Shown here: one piece after another, positions 16,129 to 24,061 of the stretch
How positions within the stretch are numbered: position 1 is the stretch's first letter
Layout: each line of letters begins with the position of its first letter
Assembly (NCBI RefSeq): GCF_010119935.1
Contig: NZ_CP048209.1
Coordinates: 5,995,001 to 6,059,000 of the forward strand
Length of the DNA: 64,000 bases
From: Paenibacillus lycopersici
GTDB taxonomy: Bacteria; Bacillota; Bacilli; Paenibacillales; Paenibacillaceae
Reading direction: 5' to 3'
Translations under genes and position numbers: made by a program
The notes under the pieces: generated by a model
The model's database searches: none
The model's input: only the letters and a program-made list of their open reading frames with translations
What the model was told of the DNA's origin: nothing

Positions 16129-17064
16129 TTGGTCGGCATAATCGTATTTATCGTCATTCTTGCGGCGGTTGCAGCCATTGTCGCGAAAGGCGTGCGCATC
16201 ATCCCCCAGCAAACCGTGGCGATCGTGGAGAGATTGGGCAAATACAACAAGACGCTCAATGCCGGGGTCAATTTGATCATTCCGGTCATCGATAAGATCC
16301 GGCTGCGCCACGATCTTCGCATCCATCAGGAAACGGTGCCGTCGCAATCCGTCATTACGAAGGACAACGTCGCGATCGGCGTCGAGCTGGCGACGTTCTT
16401 CAACGTCGTGGATCCGAAGCTCGCGACCTACGGTATCGCGAACTACGTCGGCGGCATCCATAATATCGTGGCATCGGCCCTCCGCGCGACGATCGGCAAG
16501 ATGGAGCTGGACGAGATTCTCTCCAACCGCGACCGCATTCAAACGGACTTGCGGCTCGTGCTCGATCAGGCGTCGGAGAACTGGGGCGTTCGCATCGACC
16601 GCGTCGAGGTGCTGCAGCTGGCCATCCCATCGGATATTCAGAATTCGATGGAGAAGCAGATGCGGGCCGAGCGGGAGAAACGCGCGATCATCCTGCAGGC
16701 GGAAGGCGAGAAGCAATCGACCGTCCTGCGAGCGGAAGCGCAGCGAGCGGCGGTCGTTCTGGCGGCCGAAGCCGAGAAGCAGCGGCAAATTCTCGATGCC
16801 GAGGCGAAGCAGAAAGCGCAGGAGCTGGAAGCGATCGGGAAAGCAGAAGCGATCAAGCATGTCGCCGACGCGGAACGGGCCCGCATCGAAGCGATCAAGC
16901 TGGCGGGCCTGGATGCGCAGATCCTGGCGTACAAATCGTTCGAAGCGCTCGGTCAAATGGCGGAAGGCCGGGCGACGACGATCTTCATCCCGACGGACGC
17001 CGTCAATGCCCTCGGTTCAGCCGGCATGATCGGTAAAATTTTCGATATAACGAATCCGAAGTAA
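16129..17064 (+). CDS. SPFH/stomatin-like protein (QmcA type)
   Basis: A 311-residue SPFH (stomatin, prohibitin, flotillin, HflK/C) protein. One N-terminal helix (GIIVFIVILAAVAAIVAKG) anchors it; residues 25-180 form the Band 7 domain with IPQQTVAIVERLGKYNKTLNAG and the LRATIGKMELDEILSNRDRI stretch. Residues 180-275 are a charged Ala/Glu/Lys coiled coil, followed by a C-terminal Ala/Gly tail. The start is TTG at 16129 behind AAAGGAG; the nearby ATG at 16122 is out of frame. It forms an operon with NfeD, the standard arrangement for a membrane-protein quality control pair. Confidence 0.9.
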   Translation: MVGIIVFIVILAAVAAIVAKGVRIIPQQTVAIVERLGKYNKTLNAGVNLIIPVIDKIRLRHDLRIHQETVPSQSVITKDNVAIGVELATFFNVVDPKLATYGIANYVGGIHNIVASALRATIGKMELDEILSNRDRIQTDLRLVLDQASENWGVRIDRVEVLQLAIPSDIQNSMEKQMRAEREKRAIILQAEGEKQSTVLRAEAQRAAVVLAAEAEKQRQILDAEAKQKAQELEAIGKAEAIKHVADAERARIEAIKLAGLDAQILAYKSFEALGQMAEGRATTIFIPTDAVNALGSAGMIGKIFDITNPK

Positions 17065-17077
17065 CCAGCGACTAAAG

Positions 17078-17112
17078 GAGCGCCCCTGCTTAAATCAAGC
17101 ATGGAGGCGCTC
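17078..17112. terminator. Bidirectional terminator between stomatin and acetyltransferase genes
   Basis: GAGCGCC (17078-17084) pairs with GGCGCTC (17106-17112), with inner GCTT/AAGC pairing. It lies between two convergent genes. Confidence 0.65.
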
Positions 17113-17121
17113 TTCGCAACG

Positions 17122-17598
17122 TTATAATTCCAAAACGGTGGTATGCTCGTCGTTTACGATCTCGCCGTTATCGCGAAAGCCGAAGCTTTCATACAGCTTC
17201 TTGGCCGGCGTGTTCTCAGGCTTGTACGCGATCCAGCAGTAGCGCGCAGGCCCGGCCGGATAGGTGCGGATGAACGCCAGCACCTCTCGCATCGCTTCCC
17301 GTCCGTAACCTCGGTTCTGATGCCGCTTGTCGATCATCAGCCGCAGGATGCTGTAGCCGTCCTCCGCGACCGACGGGGTATCGTAGCTGGTAATGTGGTA
17401 CGTAATCATCACGAACCCGACCGGCTGTTCGTCTTTGTAGATCGCGAACGGAAACGGATGCCCGCCGTTGGTTGCAATCACGTAGCAAGACGCCACGCTC
17501 GACAGGTTGGATGCGACGTAGCGGCGCTGCTCCTCGGAAACTTCGAGGTTGAAGATGGCACGCCGGTTATCCAGCGTGATTTTTCGGAGTGTAATCAT
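17122..17598 (-). CDS. GNAT family N-acetyltransferase, spermidine acetyltransferase-like
   Basis: A 158-residue GNAT enzyme. LRKITLDNRRAIFNLEVSEEQ opens the fold, LMIDKRHQNRGYGREAM is the acetyl-CoA loop (R-x-x-G-x-G/A form), and AYKPENTPAKKLYESFGF the late N-x-x-x-K-x-x-Y/F-x-x-x-G-F motif. The opening and length resemble PaiA/BltD-type polyamine acetyltransferases of Bacillales, but the substrate is not proven. The start at 17598 follows AAGGGAG. Its upstream leader is one half of a 164 bp repeat that has been split by two insertion sequences. Confidence 0.85.
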   Translation of the reverse strand: MITLRKITLDNRRAIFNLEVSEEQRRYVASNLSSVASCYVIATNGGHPFPFAIYKDEQPVGFVMITYHITSYDTPSVAEDGYSILRLMIDKRHQNRGYGREAMREVLAFIRTYPAGPARYCWIAYKPENTPAKKLYESFGFRDNGEIVNDEHTTVLEL

Positions 17599-17629
17599 GG
17601 ATCGTTCTCCCTTCGGTTCCGTTGCTATT

Positions 17630-17683
17630 TGCGCGTCGCGGCCGCTTCGCTTAATAAACATACAACCCATGCCGAAAAAGATA
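17630..17683. repeat. 164 bp repeat copy 1, left fragment
   Basis: These 54 bp (TGCGCGTCGCGGCCGCTTCG onward) match 21735-21788 almost exactly. The rest of this copy resumes at 20611 after the two insertion sequences. It ends about 32 bp upstream of the acetyltransferase ATG at 17598. Confidence 0.85.
17666..17683. repeat. Left target-site duplication of the tandem insertion sequences (18 bp)
   Basis: CCCATGCCGAAAAAGATA directly precedes the left end of IS copy 1. The same 18 bp recur at 19130-19147 and a 17 bp form at 20594-20610. Confidence 0.85.
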
Positions 17684-19129
17684 TGTCAATTGTCTGAGAG
17701 AATGTCACCCTAACTGTTCTGTGAAAATGTCACCCCCGTTGAGTTTAAAGCCACCGTCAGGTGGCTTGGTTTCGGCCTTGCATTGTGGTATTCTGAATCT
17801 GTTTTTGGTGTACCTGATACGTCCTTTTCCAAGGATGGTCAGCGGCGGGTTTGCGTGGCTGCGCAATACCCGCTTTTTTATTGGGCTTCTTCTCCGCCTG
17901 TCGGACCGCTTTCGTGGTCTCCTTCAGCATTAAGGCCTCTCCGTTGTGCCAGATCAGCAAGGCCCCGCTAAGTGTCTCTCGGACCTCGACAACGGATTTG
18001 GCATCCCAGTGTCCCGGTACCGCCTTGGCGAAGGTGTAAATCCTCCCGCCGTACGAAAGCGTTCGGCCCGTACCCAGCTTACGATGTTCACGTGTCGTGA
18101 ATACATGCTCTAAGCGTACGTCCTTGCCAAGCTTGCGGTAAGCGGAGTCGGCAGATACGGGGGCTACGGCAAACTGCTTGTTGTGCTTGGCGATAAGCTT
18201 GGGGAGTGCCTTATTGGCCTCCTCGATGGTCGATACACCGAGCAATCGCAGCTCAATGACGAGGCGGTCCTGCAGCGTCACCCAGAGGCGCTCAATGCGG
18301 CCCTTGGCTTGCGGCGTGACGGCCTTGATGTGTTCGATGCCCAATTCATGCATAGCCTTGCCAAAGTGCGAGAGGGGCTTGGTCATGCCAGCAAGCTGCT
18401 GCTCCAAGGTAAGTTTCTCGTTCGGCGAACGGAAGATGGTGTGGCGATCGCTGTAGAGTCCGAGTGGGATGCCTTGTTTCTTGATTCCCTGCATCATCAC
18501 AAGCGAATACCCTTCGCGGCATTCAGTGGGCATGAATACGGCGCCTGTCACGATGCCGGTAGCGTCGTCGATGGCGGCGTGAAGGGCAAAGACAGGGGCA
18601 CGATCCTCGAGCCAAGCATACGGAGTTGCGTCGATCTGCCAAAGCATACCGACTTGGGAGCGACGTTTACGGGGCTGGTGCACCTTCGAACGTCTACGCT
18701 GTTTCGCCGATTTCAAACCCTTGGTGAGGAGAATGCGACGTGTGCTGACGCCGCTTAGTTCAATCCCCTCATGCTCAGCAAGCAGTTCGGCAAAGTGACA
18801 GCTGTTGCTGCCTTGATACTTTTGTGTGTAAAGTTCCGCGACTCGATCCTTGATTTCCGCGGACAAGGCATGAACGGGCTTACGTCCGCGATTGCCGTGA
18901 GCGATCCCCCCAGCGTTTCCGACTTGATAACGTTTTTTCAGACGTTGAACCTGTCTAACCGAAAGCCCCAGCAGGGCAGCTCCTTCCTCATTCGTCATGT
19001 GTCCATCCAACACTTTCTCCACAACCAATACCTTCTTCAGCTCTGTGTTCGTCAATGTCATGGTCTCCTGTCTCATAGTGACATTATCTCAGAACAGTTA
19101 CAGGGTGACATTATCACAGACGAACAACA
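17684..19129 (-). mobile_element. Insertion sequence copy 1, IS1202-like (ISNCY), 1446 bp
   Basis: The element starts with TGTCAATTGTCTG and ends, read inward from the right, with TGTTGTTCGTCTG. The terminal inverted repeat extends inward about 60 bp as an imperfect match containing AATGTCACCCT and AACTGTTCTG in both ends. It encodes one transposase. The TGT terminus, single DDE transposase and target duplications of 17-18 bp fit what is known of IS1202-group elements; the family name is from general knowledge and needs an ISfinder check. Confidence 0.85.
17757..19076 (-). CDS. DDE transposase of insertion sequence copy 1
   Basis: A 439-residue transposase. Residues 10-70 form a helix-turn-helix (EEGAALLGLSVRQVQRLKKR), and residues 150-300 an integrase-like core: first Asp in WQIDATPYAW, second in HAAIDDATG, and the Glu in KGRIERLWVTLQDRL. 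The C-terminal 100 residues are basic. It cuts and joins the ends of its own element. An ATG at 19061 following AGGAG could be the true start instead of 19076. The frame is intact, so the element may still be active. Confidence 0.9.
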   Translation of the reverse strand: MRQETMTLTNTELKKVLVVEKVLDGHMTNEEGAALLGLSVRQVQRLKKRYQVGNAGGIAHGNRGRKPVHALSAEIKDRVAELYTQKYQGSNSCHFAELLAEHEGIELSGVSTRRILLTKGLKSAKQRRRSKVHQPRKRRSQVGMLWQIDATPYAWLEDRAPVFALHAAIDDATGIVTGAVFMPTECREGYSLVMMQGIKKQGIPLGLYSDRHTIFRSPNEKLTLEQQLAGMTKPLSHFGKAMHELGIEHIKAVTPQAKGRIERLWVTLQDRLVIELRLLGVSTIEEANKALPKLIAKHNKQFAVAPVSADSAYRKLGKDVRLEHVFTTREHRKLGTGRTLSYGGRIYTFAKAVPGHWDAKSVVEVRETLSGALLIWHNGEALMLKETTKAVRQAEKKPNKKAGIAQPRKPAADHPWKRTYQVHQKQIQNTTMQGRNQAT

Positions 19130-19147
19130 CCCATGCCGAAAAAGATA
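19130..19147. repeat. Middle target-site duplication between the two insertion sequences (18 bp)
   Basis: CCCATGCCGAAAAAGATA is the only sequence between IS copy 1 and IS copy 2. It carries three leading C residues like the left flank, while the right flank has two. Confidence 0.85.
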
Positions 19148-20593
19148 TGTCAATTGTCTGAGAGAATGTCACCCTAACTGTTCTGTGAAAATGTCACCCC
19201 CGTTGAGTTTAAAGCCACCGTCAGGTGGCTTGGTTTCGGCCTTGCATTGTGGTATTCTGAATCTGTTTTTGGTGTACCTGATACGTCCTTTTCCAAGGAT
19301 GGTCAGCGGCGGGTTTGCGTGGCTGCGCAATACCCGCTTTTTTATTGGGCTTCTTCTCCGCCTGTCGGACCGCTTTCGTGGTCTCCTTCAGCATTAAGGC
19401 CTCTCCGTTGTGCCAGATCAGCAAGGCCCCGCTAAGTGTCTCTCGGACCTCGACAACGGATTTGGCATCCCAGTGTCCCGGTACCGCCTTGGCGAAGGTG
19501 TAAATCCTCCCGCCGTACGAAAGCGTTCGGCCCGTACCCAGCTTACGATGTTCACGTGTCGTGAATACATGCTCTAAGCGTACGTCCTTGCCAAGCTTGC
19601 GGTAAGCGGAGTCGGCAGATACGGGGGCTACGGCAAACTGCTTGTTGTGCTTGGCGATAAGCTTGGGGAGTGCCTTATTGGCCTCCTCGATGGTCGATAC
19701 ACCGAGCAATCGCAGCTCAATGACGAGGCGGTCCTGCAGCGTCACCCAGAGGCGCTCAATGCGGCCCTTGGCTTGCGGCGTGACGGCCTTGATGTGTTCG
19801 ATGCCCAATTCATGCATAGCCTTGCCAAAGTGCGAGAGGGGCTTGGTCATGCCAGCAAGCTGCTGCTCCAAGGTAAGTTTCTCGTTCGGCGAACGGAAGA
19901 TGGTGTGGCGATCGCTGTAGAGTCCGAGTGGGATGCCTTGTTTCTTGATTCCCTGCATCATCACAAGCGAATACCCTTCGCGGCATTCAGTGGGCATGAA
20001 TACGGCGCCTGTCACGATGCCGGTAGCGTCGTCGATGGCGGCGTGAAGGGCAAAGACAGGGGCACGATCCTCGAGCCAAGCATACGGAGTTGCGTCGATC
20101 TGCCAAAGCATACCGACTTGGGAGCGACGTTTACGGGGCTGGTGCACCTTCGAACGTCTACGCTGTTTCGCCGATTTCAAACCCTTGGTGAGGAGAATGC
20201 GACGTGTGCTGACGCCGCTTAGTTCAATCCCCTCATGCTCAGCAAGCAGTTCGGCAAAGTGACAGCTGTTGCTGCCTTGATACTTTTGTGTGTAAAGTTC
20301 CGCGACTCGATCCTTGATTTCCGCGGACAAGGCATGAACGGGCTTACGTCCGCGATTGCCGTGAGCGATCCCCCCAGCGTTTCCGACTTGATAACGTTTT
20401 TTCAGACGTTGAACCTGTCTAACCGAAAGCCCCAGCAGGGCAGCTCCTTCCTCATTCGTCATGTGTCCATCCAACACTTTCTCCACAACCAATACCTTCT
20501 TCAGCTCTGTGTTCGTCAATGTCATGGTCTCCTGTCTCATAGTGACATTATCTCAGAACAGTTACAGGGTGACATTATCACAGACGAACAACA
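19148..20593 (-). mobile_element. Insertion sequence copy 2, same orientation as copy 1
   Basis: Sequence and layout match copy 1 shifted by 1464 bp (1446 plus the 18 bp spacer). The encoded transposases are identical in sequence. The right end is followed by a 17 bp target duplication and then by the remainder of the 164 bp repeat. Confidence 0.9.
19221..20540 (-). CDS. DDE transposase of insertion sequence copy 2
   Basis: A 439-residue protein identical to the product encoded at 17757-19076, with the same HTH and D-D-E core. It is intact. Because the two copies lie head to tail with a short spacer, transposase from either gene could mobilise both. Confidence 0.9.
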   Translation of the reverse strand: MRQETMTLTNTELKKVLVVEKVLDGHMTNEEGAALLGLSVRQVQRLKKRYQVGNAGGIAHGNRGRKPVHALSAEIKDRVAELYTQKYQGSNSCHFAELLAEHEGIELSGVSTRRILLTKGLKSAKQRRRSKVHQPRKRRSQVGMLWQIDATPYAWLEDRAPVFALHAAIDDATGIVTGAVFMPTECREGYSLVMMQGIKKQGIPLGLYSDRHTIFRSPNEKLTLEQQLAGMTKPLSHFGKAMHELGIEHIKAVTPQAKGRIERLWVTLQDRLVIELRLLGVSTIEEANKALPKLIAKHNKQFAVAPVSADSAYRKLGKDVRLEHVFTTREHRKLGTGRTLSYGGRIYTFAKAVPGHWDAKSVVEVRETLSGALLIWHNGEALMLKETTKAVRQAEKKPNKKAGIAQPRKPAADHPWKRTYQVHQKQIQNTTMQGRNQAT

Positions 20594-20610
20594 CCATGCC
20601 GAAAAAGATA
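20594..20610. repeat. Right target-site duplication (17 bp)
   Basis: CCATGCCGAAAAAGATA follows the right end of IS copy 2 and continues without a break into the repeat sequence TAGACTTATATGCG. Confidence 0.85.
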
Positions 20611-20720
20611 TAGACTTATATGCGATTTTTTTATAGACTATTATGTATCCGTGACTATTTTCGGGTTATCCTGTAATGACATTAACCGGCATATGCTTGT
20701 GCCGGTTTTTATTATTTCTG
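20611..20720. repeat. 164 bp repeat copy 1, right fragment
   Basis: These 110 bp complete the repeat begun at 17630 and match 21789-21898 with a few changes. The block is AT-rich and ends in a hairpin followed by TTTTTATTATT (20684-20710: AACCGGCA, loop, TGCCGGTT), which on the plus strand resembles an intrinsic terminator. Confidence 0.8.
20684..20710 (+). terminator. Terminator-like hairpin inside repeat copy 1
   Basis: AACCGGCA and TGCCGGTT pair around an 8 nt loop and are followed by a T run. No plus-strand gene ends here, so it may close a short transcript starting inside the repeat. Confidence 0.6.
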
Positions 20721-20847
20721 TAACGAGTTGCCGGACGGCGTTCAACGTTTACAGTACTTTGTCTTATAGTAAGGCGGAACAAGGAGTAGCTGCAGCAGCA
20801 ATTGCCGCAGCTTTTTCTTGTTGCCTGCGCGATATGCATCCAGCGCA

Positions 20848-21697
20848 TTACAGCGCCTTGCGCACGAAATCCATCGTATACTTCTCCCGAAAACCAAGCC
20901 TGTCGTACAGGTTTCTCGCTGTATTGCCGACTACGCACCAGAGACTGATATCCGCGCTGCCGCGCCGATAGATCTCATTGCACAAATACATGACAAACGC
21001 TCTTCCGATCCCCCGTCCCTGGAGGTCGGTTCGGACGCAAACGCTGCTAATTCCACTGCTGTCCAAGTGGCTGTAAGCGACGATCTCCCCCGTTTACTTC
21101 ATAGACATAGCGGGTATCCGCATCCGCCTTCCAGGCACTTCGTTCTTCTTCGCTGGGCTCTGCGACAACGGAATCGGGAAAACGCCCGACTCGAACACGC
21201 ATGTCGTGAAAAGCCTCAGCATAGAGCGATTGGCTGGCAAAATAGTCTTCGTCCCTGTACGGACGTACCGGAAGCTCATCCAGAGGAAACGGATCACCCA
21301 CTCTCTGCATGAGAGCCGATGAAAAATAAGAGGAGTAACCATGCTTGTGCGCAAACGCAAGCGCCGAGAGATGCCCGGCTCGAAAGGAGCTTCTAACCTT
21401 CCGGGTTCCTCCTGACCGCAATTGAGTTTCGGCATGCTCGAGCATGGCTGAGCCAATTCCTTGCCTGCGGAACTGCGGCGTAACAAACACGGTCAAATAC
21501 GATTGCGTTCCCGGCTCATTCACTTGAGCCACCCCGACAAGTGTATCGCCCCGATACGCGGTAACGAACAATTCCGGCGCTTCTGCAAGCACGCGAAGGA
21601 TATTTTCGCCTGTATGGGCATCCAGGAGTAATAAATCGCTGACGGCCTTATAATCTTGTTCGCGGTATTGTTCATATCGAATGCCTGCCTGCTGCAT
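20848..21697 (-). pseudogene. Double-GNAT acetyltransferase broken by a frameshift in a C5 run
   Basis: The first frame (from ATG 21697, behind GGAGGG) encodes one GNAT domain with FVTPQFRRQGIGSAMLEHAE, then runs into a second domain start (VRPYRDEDYF) and goes out of frame after YVYEVNG. Dropping one G on the minus strand within the five-base run at 21087-21091 restores EVNGEIVAYSHLDSSGISSVCVRTDL and a full second GNAT motif VRTDLQGRGIGRAFV to the stop at 20848. The intact protein would have about 282 residues with two acetyltransferase domains in series. The lesion may be a real mutation or a sequencing error in the homopolymer. The gene lies directly behind the second 164 bp repeat. Confidence 0.85.
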
Positions 21698-21734
21698 AAG
21701 CTTTGACCCTCCGTTATTGAAATGATTGAACGTA

Positions 21735-21898
21735 TGCGCGTCGCGGCCGCTTCGCTTAATAAACATACAACCCATACCGAAAAAGATATAGACTTATATG
21801 CGATTTTTTTATAGACTATTATGTATCCGTGACTATTTTCGGGTTACCTTTAAATGGCATTAACCGGCACGTAATCGTGCCGGTTTTTATTATTTCTG
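21735..21898. repeat. 164 bp repeat copy 2, uninterrupted
   Basis: This is the undisturbed form of the repeat split at 17630-20720. It contains GCGGCCGCTTCGCTTAATAA, an AT-rich core (GATATAGACTTATATGCG) and a perfect 10 bp hairpin AACCGGCACG/CGTGCCGGTT (21862-21885) before TTTATTATT. It ends 37 bp upstream of the frameshifted acetyltransferase start, the same relative place as copy 1. Confidence 0.85.
21862..21888 (+). terminator. Terminator-like hairpin inside repeat copy 2
   Basis: A perfect 10 bp stem (21862-21871 with 21876-21885) around TAAT is followed by TTT. The stem is longer than its counterpart in copy 1, with paired changes. Confidence 0.65.
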
Positions 21899-21932
21899 CA
21901 GCCCATAACCGCGCGGGCTTGCCTGTCCTCGG

Positions 21933-22937
21933 CTACTTAAGACCCATTCGAACGCTAAGTCCCCAGCCATACATGCCTTCTATGCTGGCCACCTCCGCCA
22001 ATATGGTATTGGAGCCCGCTCTCCACTGAACGGGCACGCGAATCTGGTCGGCACGGATCCTTCCGTCCATTGTGAACCCGGGTGCCTCCCATTTCCACTC
22101 TCCCGCATAAACCTCGTTATCGTTCACCCATAAACGGATGCGGTCGCTGAACCCGAGACGAAGCCATGTTTCTTGCCGCTCAGCCAGGTTAATTGAATAT
22201 TTCGCTTGAACGACGGCGCCCTGCTCGGCCGTATACAGCCTGTTTAGATTGAGCGTACCGTTGATTTCCACTGGCGCTTCGATCCAGGTTTGGTCCGGAA
22301 GCTTGGACACCATCCACGCCGGCACTACGGACGGGGCGGGACGTACGACGCTGTCCGGCGTACGTTCGGTATGCGGCCGAGGCTCGATCTGCGCAACGAC
22401 AAGATTTCTGATGGTACTCGGGGCGCTGCCCCATAGGCCGACTTTACCGCCTGACACCCTGCCGTGCAGCAGATTAGGAATGACAAGACTAGGCTGCGAG
22501 CTCCCTCCGACGTATATCGAGGCGCTGTCCGGCTGTACCCTTACGGCGATTCGGACCCATTGATCTGGAGGAACGGCTGCCACGGCCTGATAGCTTGGCC
22601 CATGATAAATTTGCCACGTGCTGGAACCGTTCATGACCGGATCGTATTGAAGATTGGGCAAGCCCCATTCGTTGCTCGCCGACACGTATACCAATTCAAA
22701 GTTCTTCTCGTCCGCTGCCCCGAAGACAAGGCCGGCAAAACTGTCGGCCGTGCAGGCAACTTCAGCTTCAATGAGGAAACTGTCCATGCCCAATGGATCG
22801 CGGAGCAGAACCGGAACGCAGTGCTCTCCCTCGAAACCTAAGGCGTTTGAACCGTTCCAATCCACGGCTCTTGCACCAGATGCCCCCAACTCGAAATCGG
22901 TCAAATCCGTACCAAGATTCCATTGCAGCCTGGTCAC
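21933..22937 (-). CDS. Putative LamG-like jelly-roll protein
   Basis: A 334-residue protein with no signal peptide. Residues 15-190 look like a concanavalin-like beta sandwich: LIEAEVACTADSFAGLVFGAAD, WVRIAVRVQPDSASIYVGG and VGLWGSAPSTIRNLVV are typical of LamG or DUF1080-type folds, where surface attachment or sugar binding is common. Residues 210-334 form a second beta-rich unit (GTLNLNRLYTAEQGAVVQAKY, LGFSDRIRLWVNDNEVYAGEW) like the galactose-binding modules appended to glycosidases. No catalytic residues can be identified. GTG at 22937 behind AGGGGG is the likely start. It follows the sugar ABC/PhyH operon after a terminator, so a link to carbohydrate use is plausible. Confidence 0.6.
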   Translation of the reverse strand: MTRLQWNLGTDLTDFELGASGARAVDWNGSNALGFEGEHCVPVLLRDPLGMDSFLIEAEVACTADSFAGLVFGAADEKNFELVYVSASNEWGLPNLQYDPVMNGSSTWQIYHGPSYQAVAAVPPDQWVRIAVRVQPDSASIYVGGSSQPSLVIPNLLHGRVSGGKVGLWGSAPSTIRNLVVAQIEPRPHTERTPDSVVRPAPSVVPAWMVSKLPDQTWIEAPVEINGTLNLNRLYTAEQGAVVQAKYSINLAERQETWLRLGFSDRIRLWVNDNEVYAGEWKWEAPGFTMDGRIRADQIRVPVQWRAGSNTILAEVASIEGMYGWGLSVRMGLK

Positions 22938-23027
22938 AGCAACGCATCCCCCTCTGAAATTCGTTTACGGCCCATATCCGCTTACCAATAATATACAGAA
23001 CAAATGTTCGTATGTAAACCAATAAAT

Positions 23028-23055
23028 AAAGCCGGCACCTGGGCGGGCCGGCCTT
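23028..23055 (-). terminator. Intrinsic terminator behind the AraC regulator
   Basis: On the minus strand AAGGCCGGC pairs with GCCGGCTTT (one G-U pair) around a 10 nt loop, followed by ATTTATTGGTTT. It ends the operon that begins with the binding protein at 28243. Confidence 0.7.
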
Positions 23056-23114
23056 ATTGACGATCTTTTTCAGCAATGTACTCTTCGGTCTGAATCCGTT
23101 TCTCCGCTAGCTGA

Positions 23115-24002
23115 CTAATTCGCTCGCAATAGCTTGCGATACTCGAGAGGGGACATTCCCATATAATGCTTGAAAAAAATGCTGAACGTGTGAATGGAAA
23201 TGAAGCGCAATTCTTCTCCGATTACCGATACCGACTTGTCGGTCTCGCGCAGCTGGTATTTTGCCTTATCCAGGCATAAATTGCGAATATATTCCCCGAT
23301 GGTCATTCCGGTTGTCGATTTAAAGGCGCGGGCCAAGTGAGAACGGCTAATATGCAGTTTTTCCGCGATATCTTCGATATTATGGTCGTGCCGGATTTCC
23401 ACTTGCAGATAATCCATCAGTCTAATGATCATCGGTTTGAGTATTTTCGGCTTTTTGTACCCGAGCGTCGTGCGGTCTAGATGCAGTCGAAGCAATGTAG
23501 CCAACAGCTGAAGAAACAGCCCTTGCGCCATCTCCGTGCTCCCCTGACGTTTATTTCGCACTTCCCCGATGATCTGGTCAAACATCCGTTTGATCTGATA
23601 GTCCTCGTCCATGATGACCCGGTCTACCCCGATCCCATAATATTCGCCTTCGATTGCGCGCAGCATGTCCAGCTTGAACCCCAAATAATACAGCCGAAAA
23701 TGCGAAATTCCGTCCGTTAGCCCGTAATGCCTTTCTCCGGGCTTCGTAATGAATAATTCGCCTTGGTTGATGTGATAGATGGATTTATCGATAAAATACG
23801 TCAGCTGCCCCTGATCCAGATAGCAAAGTTCAAAATGATCGTGATAATGGGTTCTTACCGTCCAATCTTCGGTCTTGTTAATTCCGATATATAGCATATT
23901 GTCAAGATCTGCGAACGGAAGCTCAAAACGCATTTCCGTATCCGATACCACCACGCTTGCGCAATGAGGCTTATCATACTTCTCAGGTTTCGATTCCGCC
24001 AT
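23115..24002 (-). CDS. AraC family transcriptional regulator with N-terminal cupin
   Basis: A 295-residue regulator. Residues 25-130 form an AraC-type cupin sensor with HYHDHFELCYLDQG and ELFITKPGERHYG. Residues 190-290 are the double HTH (IEDIAEKLHISRSHLARAFK, then VSVIGEELRFISIHTFSIFFKHYMG, closing with SPLEYRKL). It lies 59 bp behind the PhyH gene and in the same direction as the sugar ABC genes, so it probably senses the imported sugar and activates that operon. GGTGAGGG precedes the ATG. Confidence 0.88.
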   Translation of the reverse strand: MAESKPEKYDKPHCASVVVSDTEMRFELPFADLDNMLYIGINKTEDWTVRTHYHDHFELCYLDQGQLTYFIDKSIYHINQGELFITKPGERHYGLTDGISHFRLYYLGFKLDMLRAIEGEYYGIGVDRVIMDEDYQIKRMFDQIIGEVRNKRQGSTEMAQGLFLQLLATLLRLHLDRTTLGYKKPKILKPMIIRLMDYLQVEIRHDHNIEDIAEKLHISRSHLARAFKSTTGMTIGEYIRNLCLDKAKYQLRETDKSVSVIGEELRFISIHTFSIFFKHYMGMSPLEYRKLLRAN

Positions 24003-24061
24003 TATCCCTCACCTTCCGAAGGTATGTTCGCTGCGCCTCTTTGTTGCGATAGTCCTGCCGA

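Noticed and set aside
20611..20720. Xer/dif site in the 164 bp repeat
   Set aside because: An AT-rich stretch with GACTATTATGTATCC recalls dif, but the two half-sites do not align with the Firmicute consensus.
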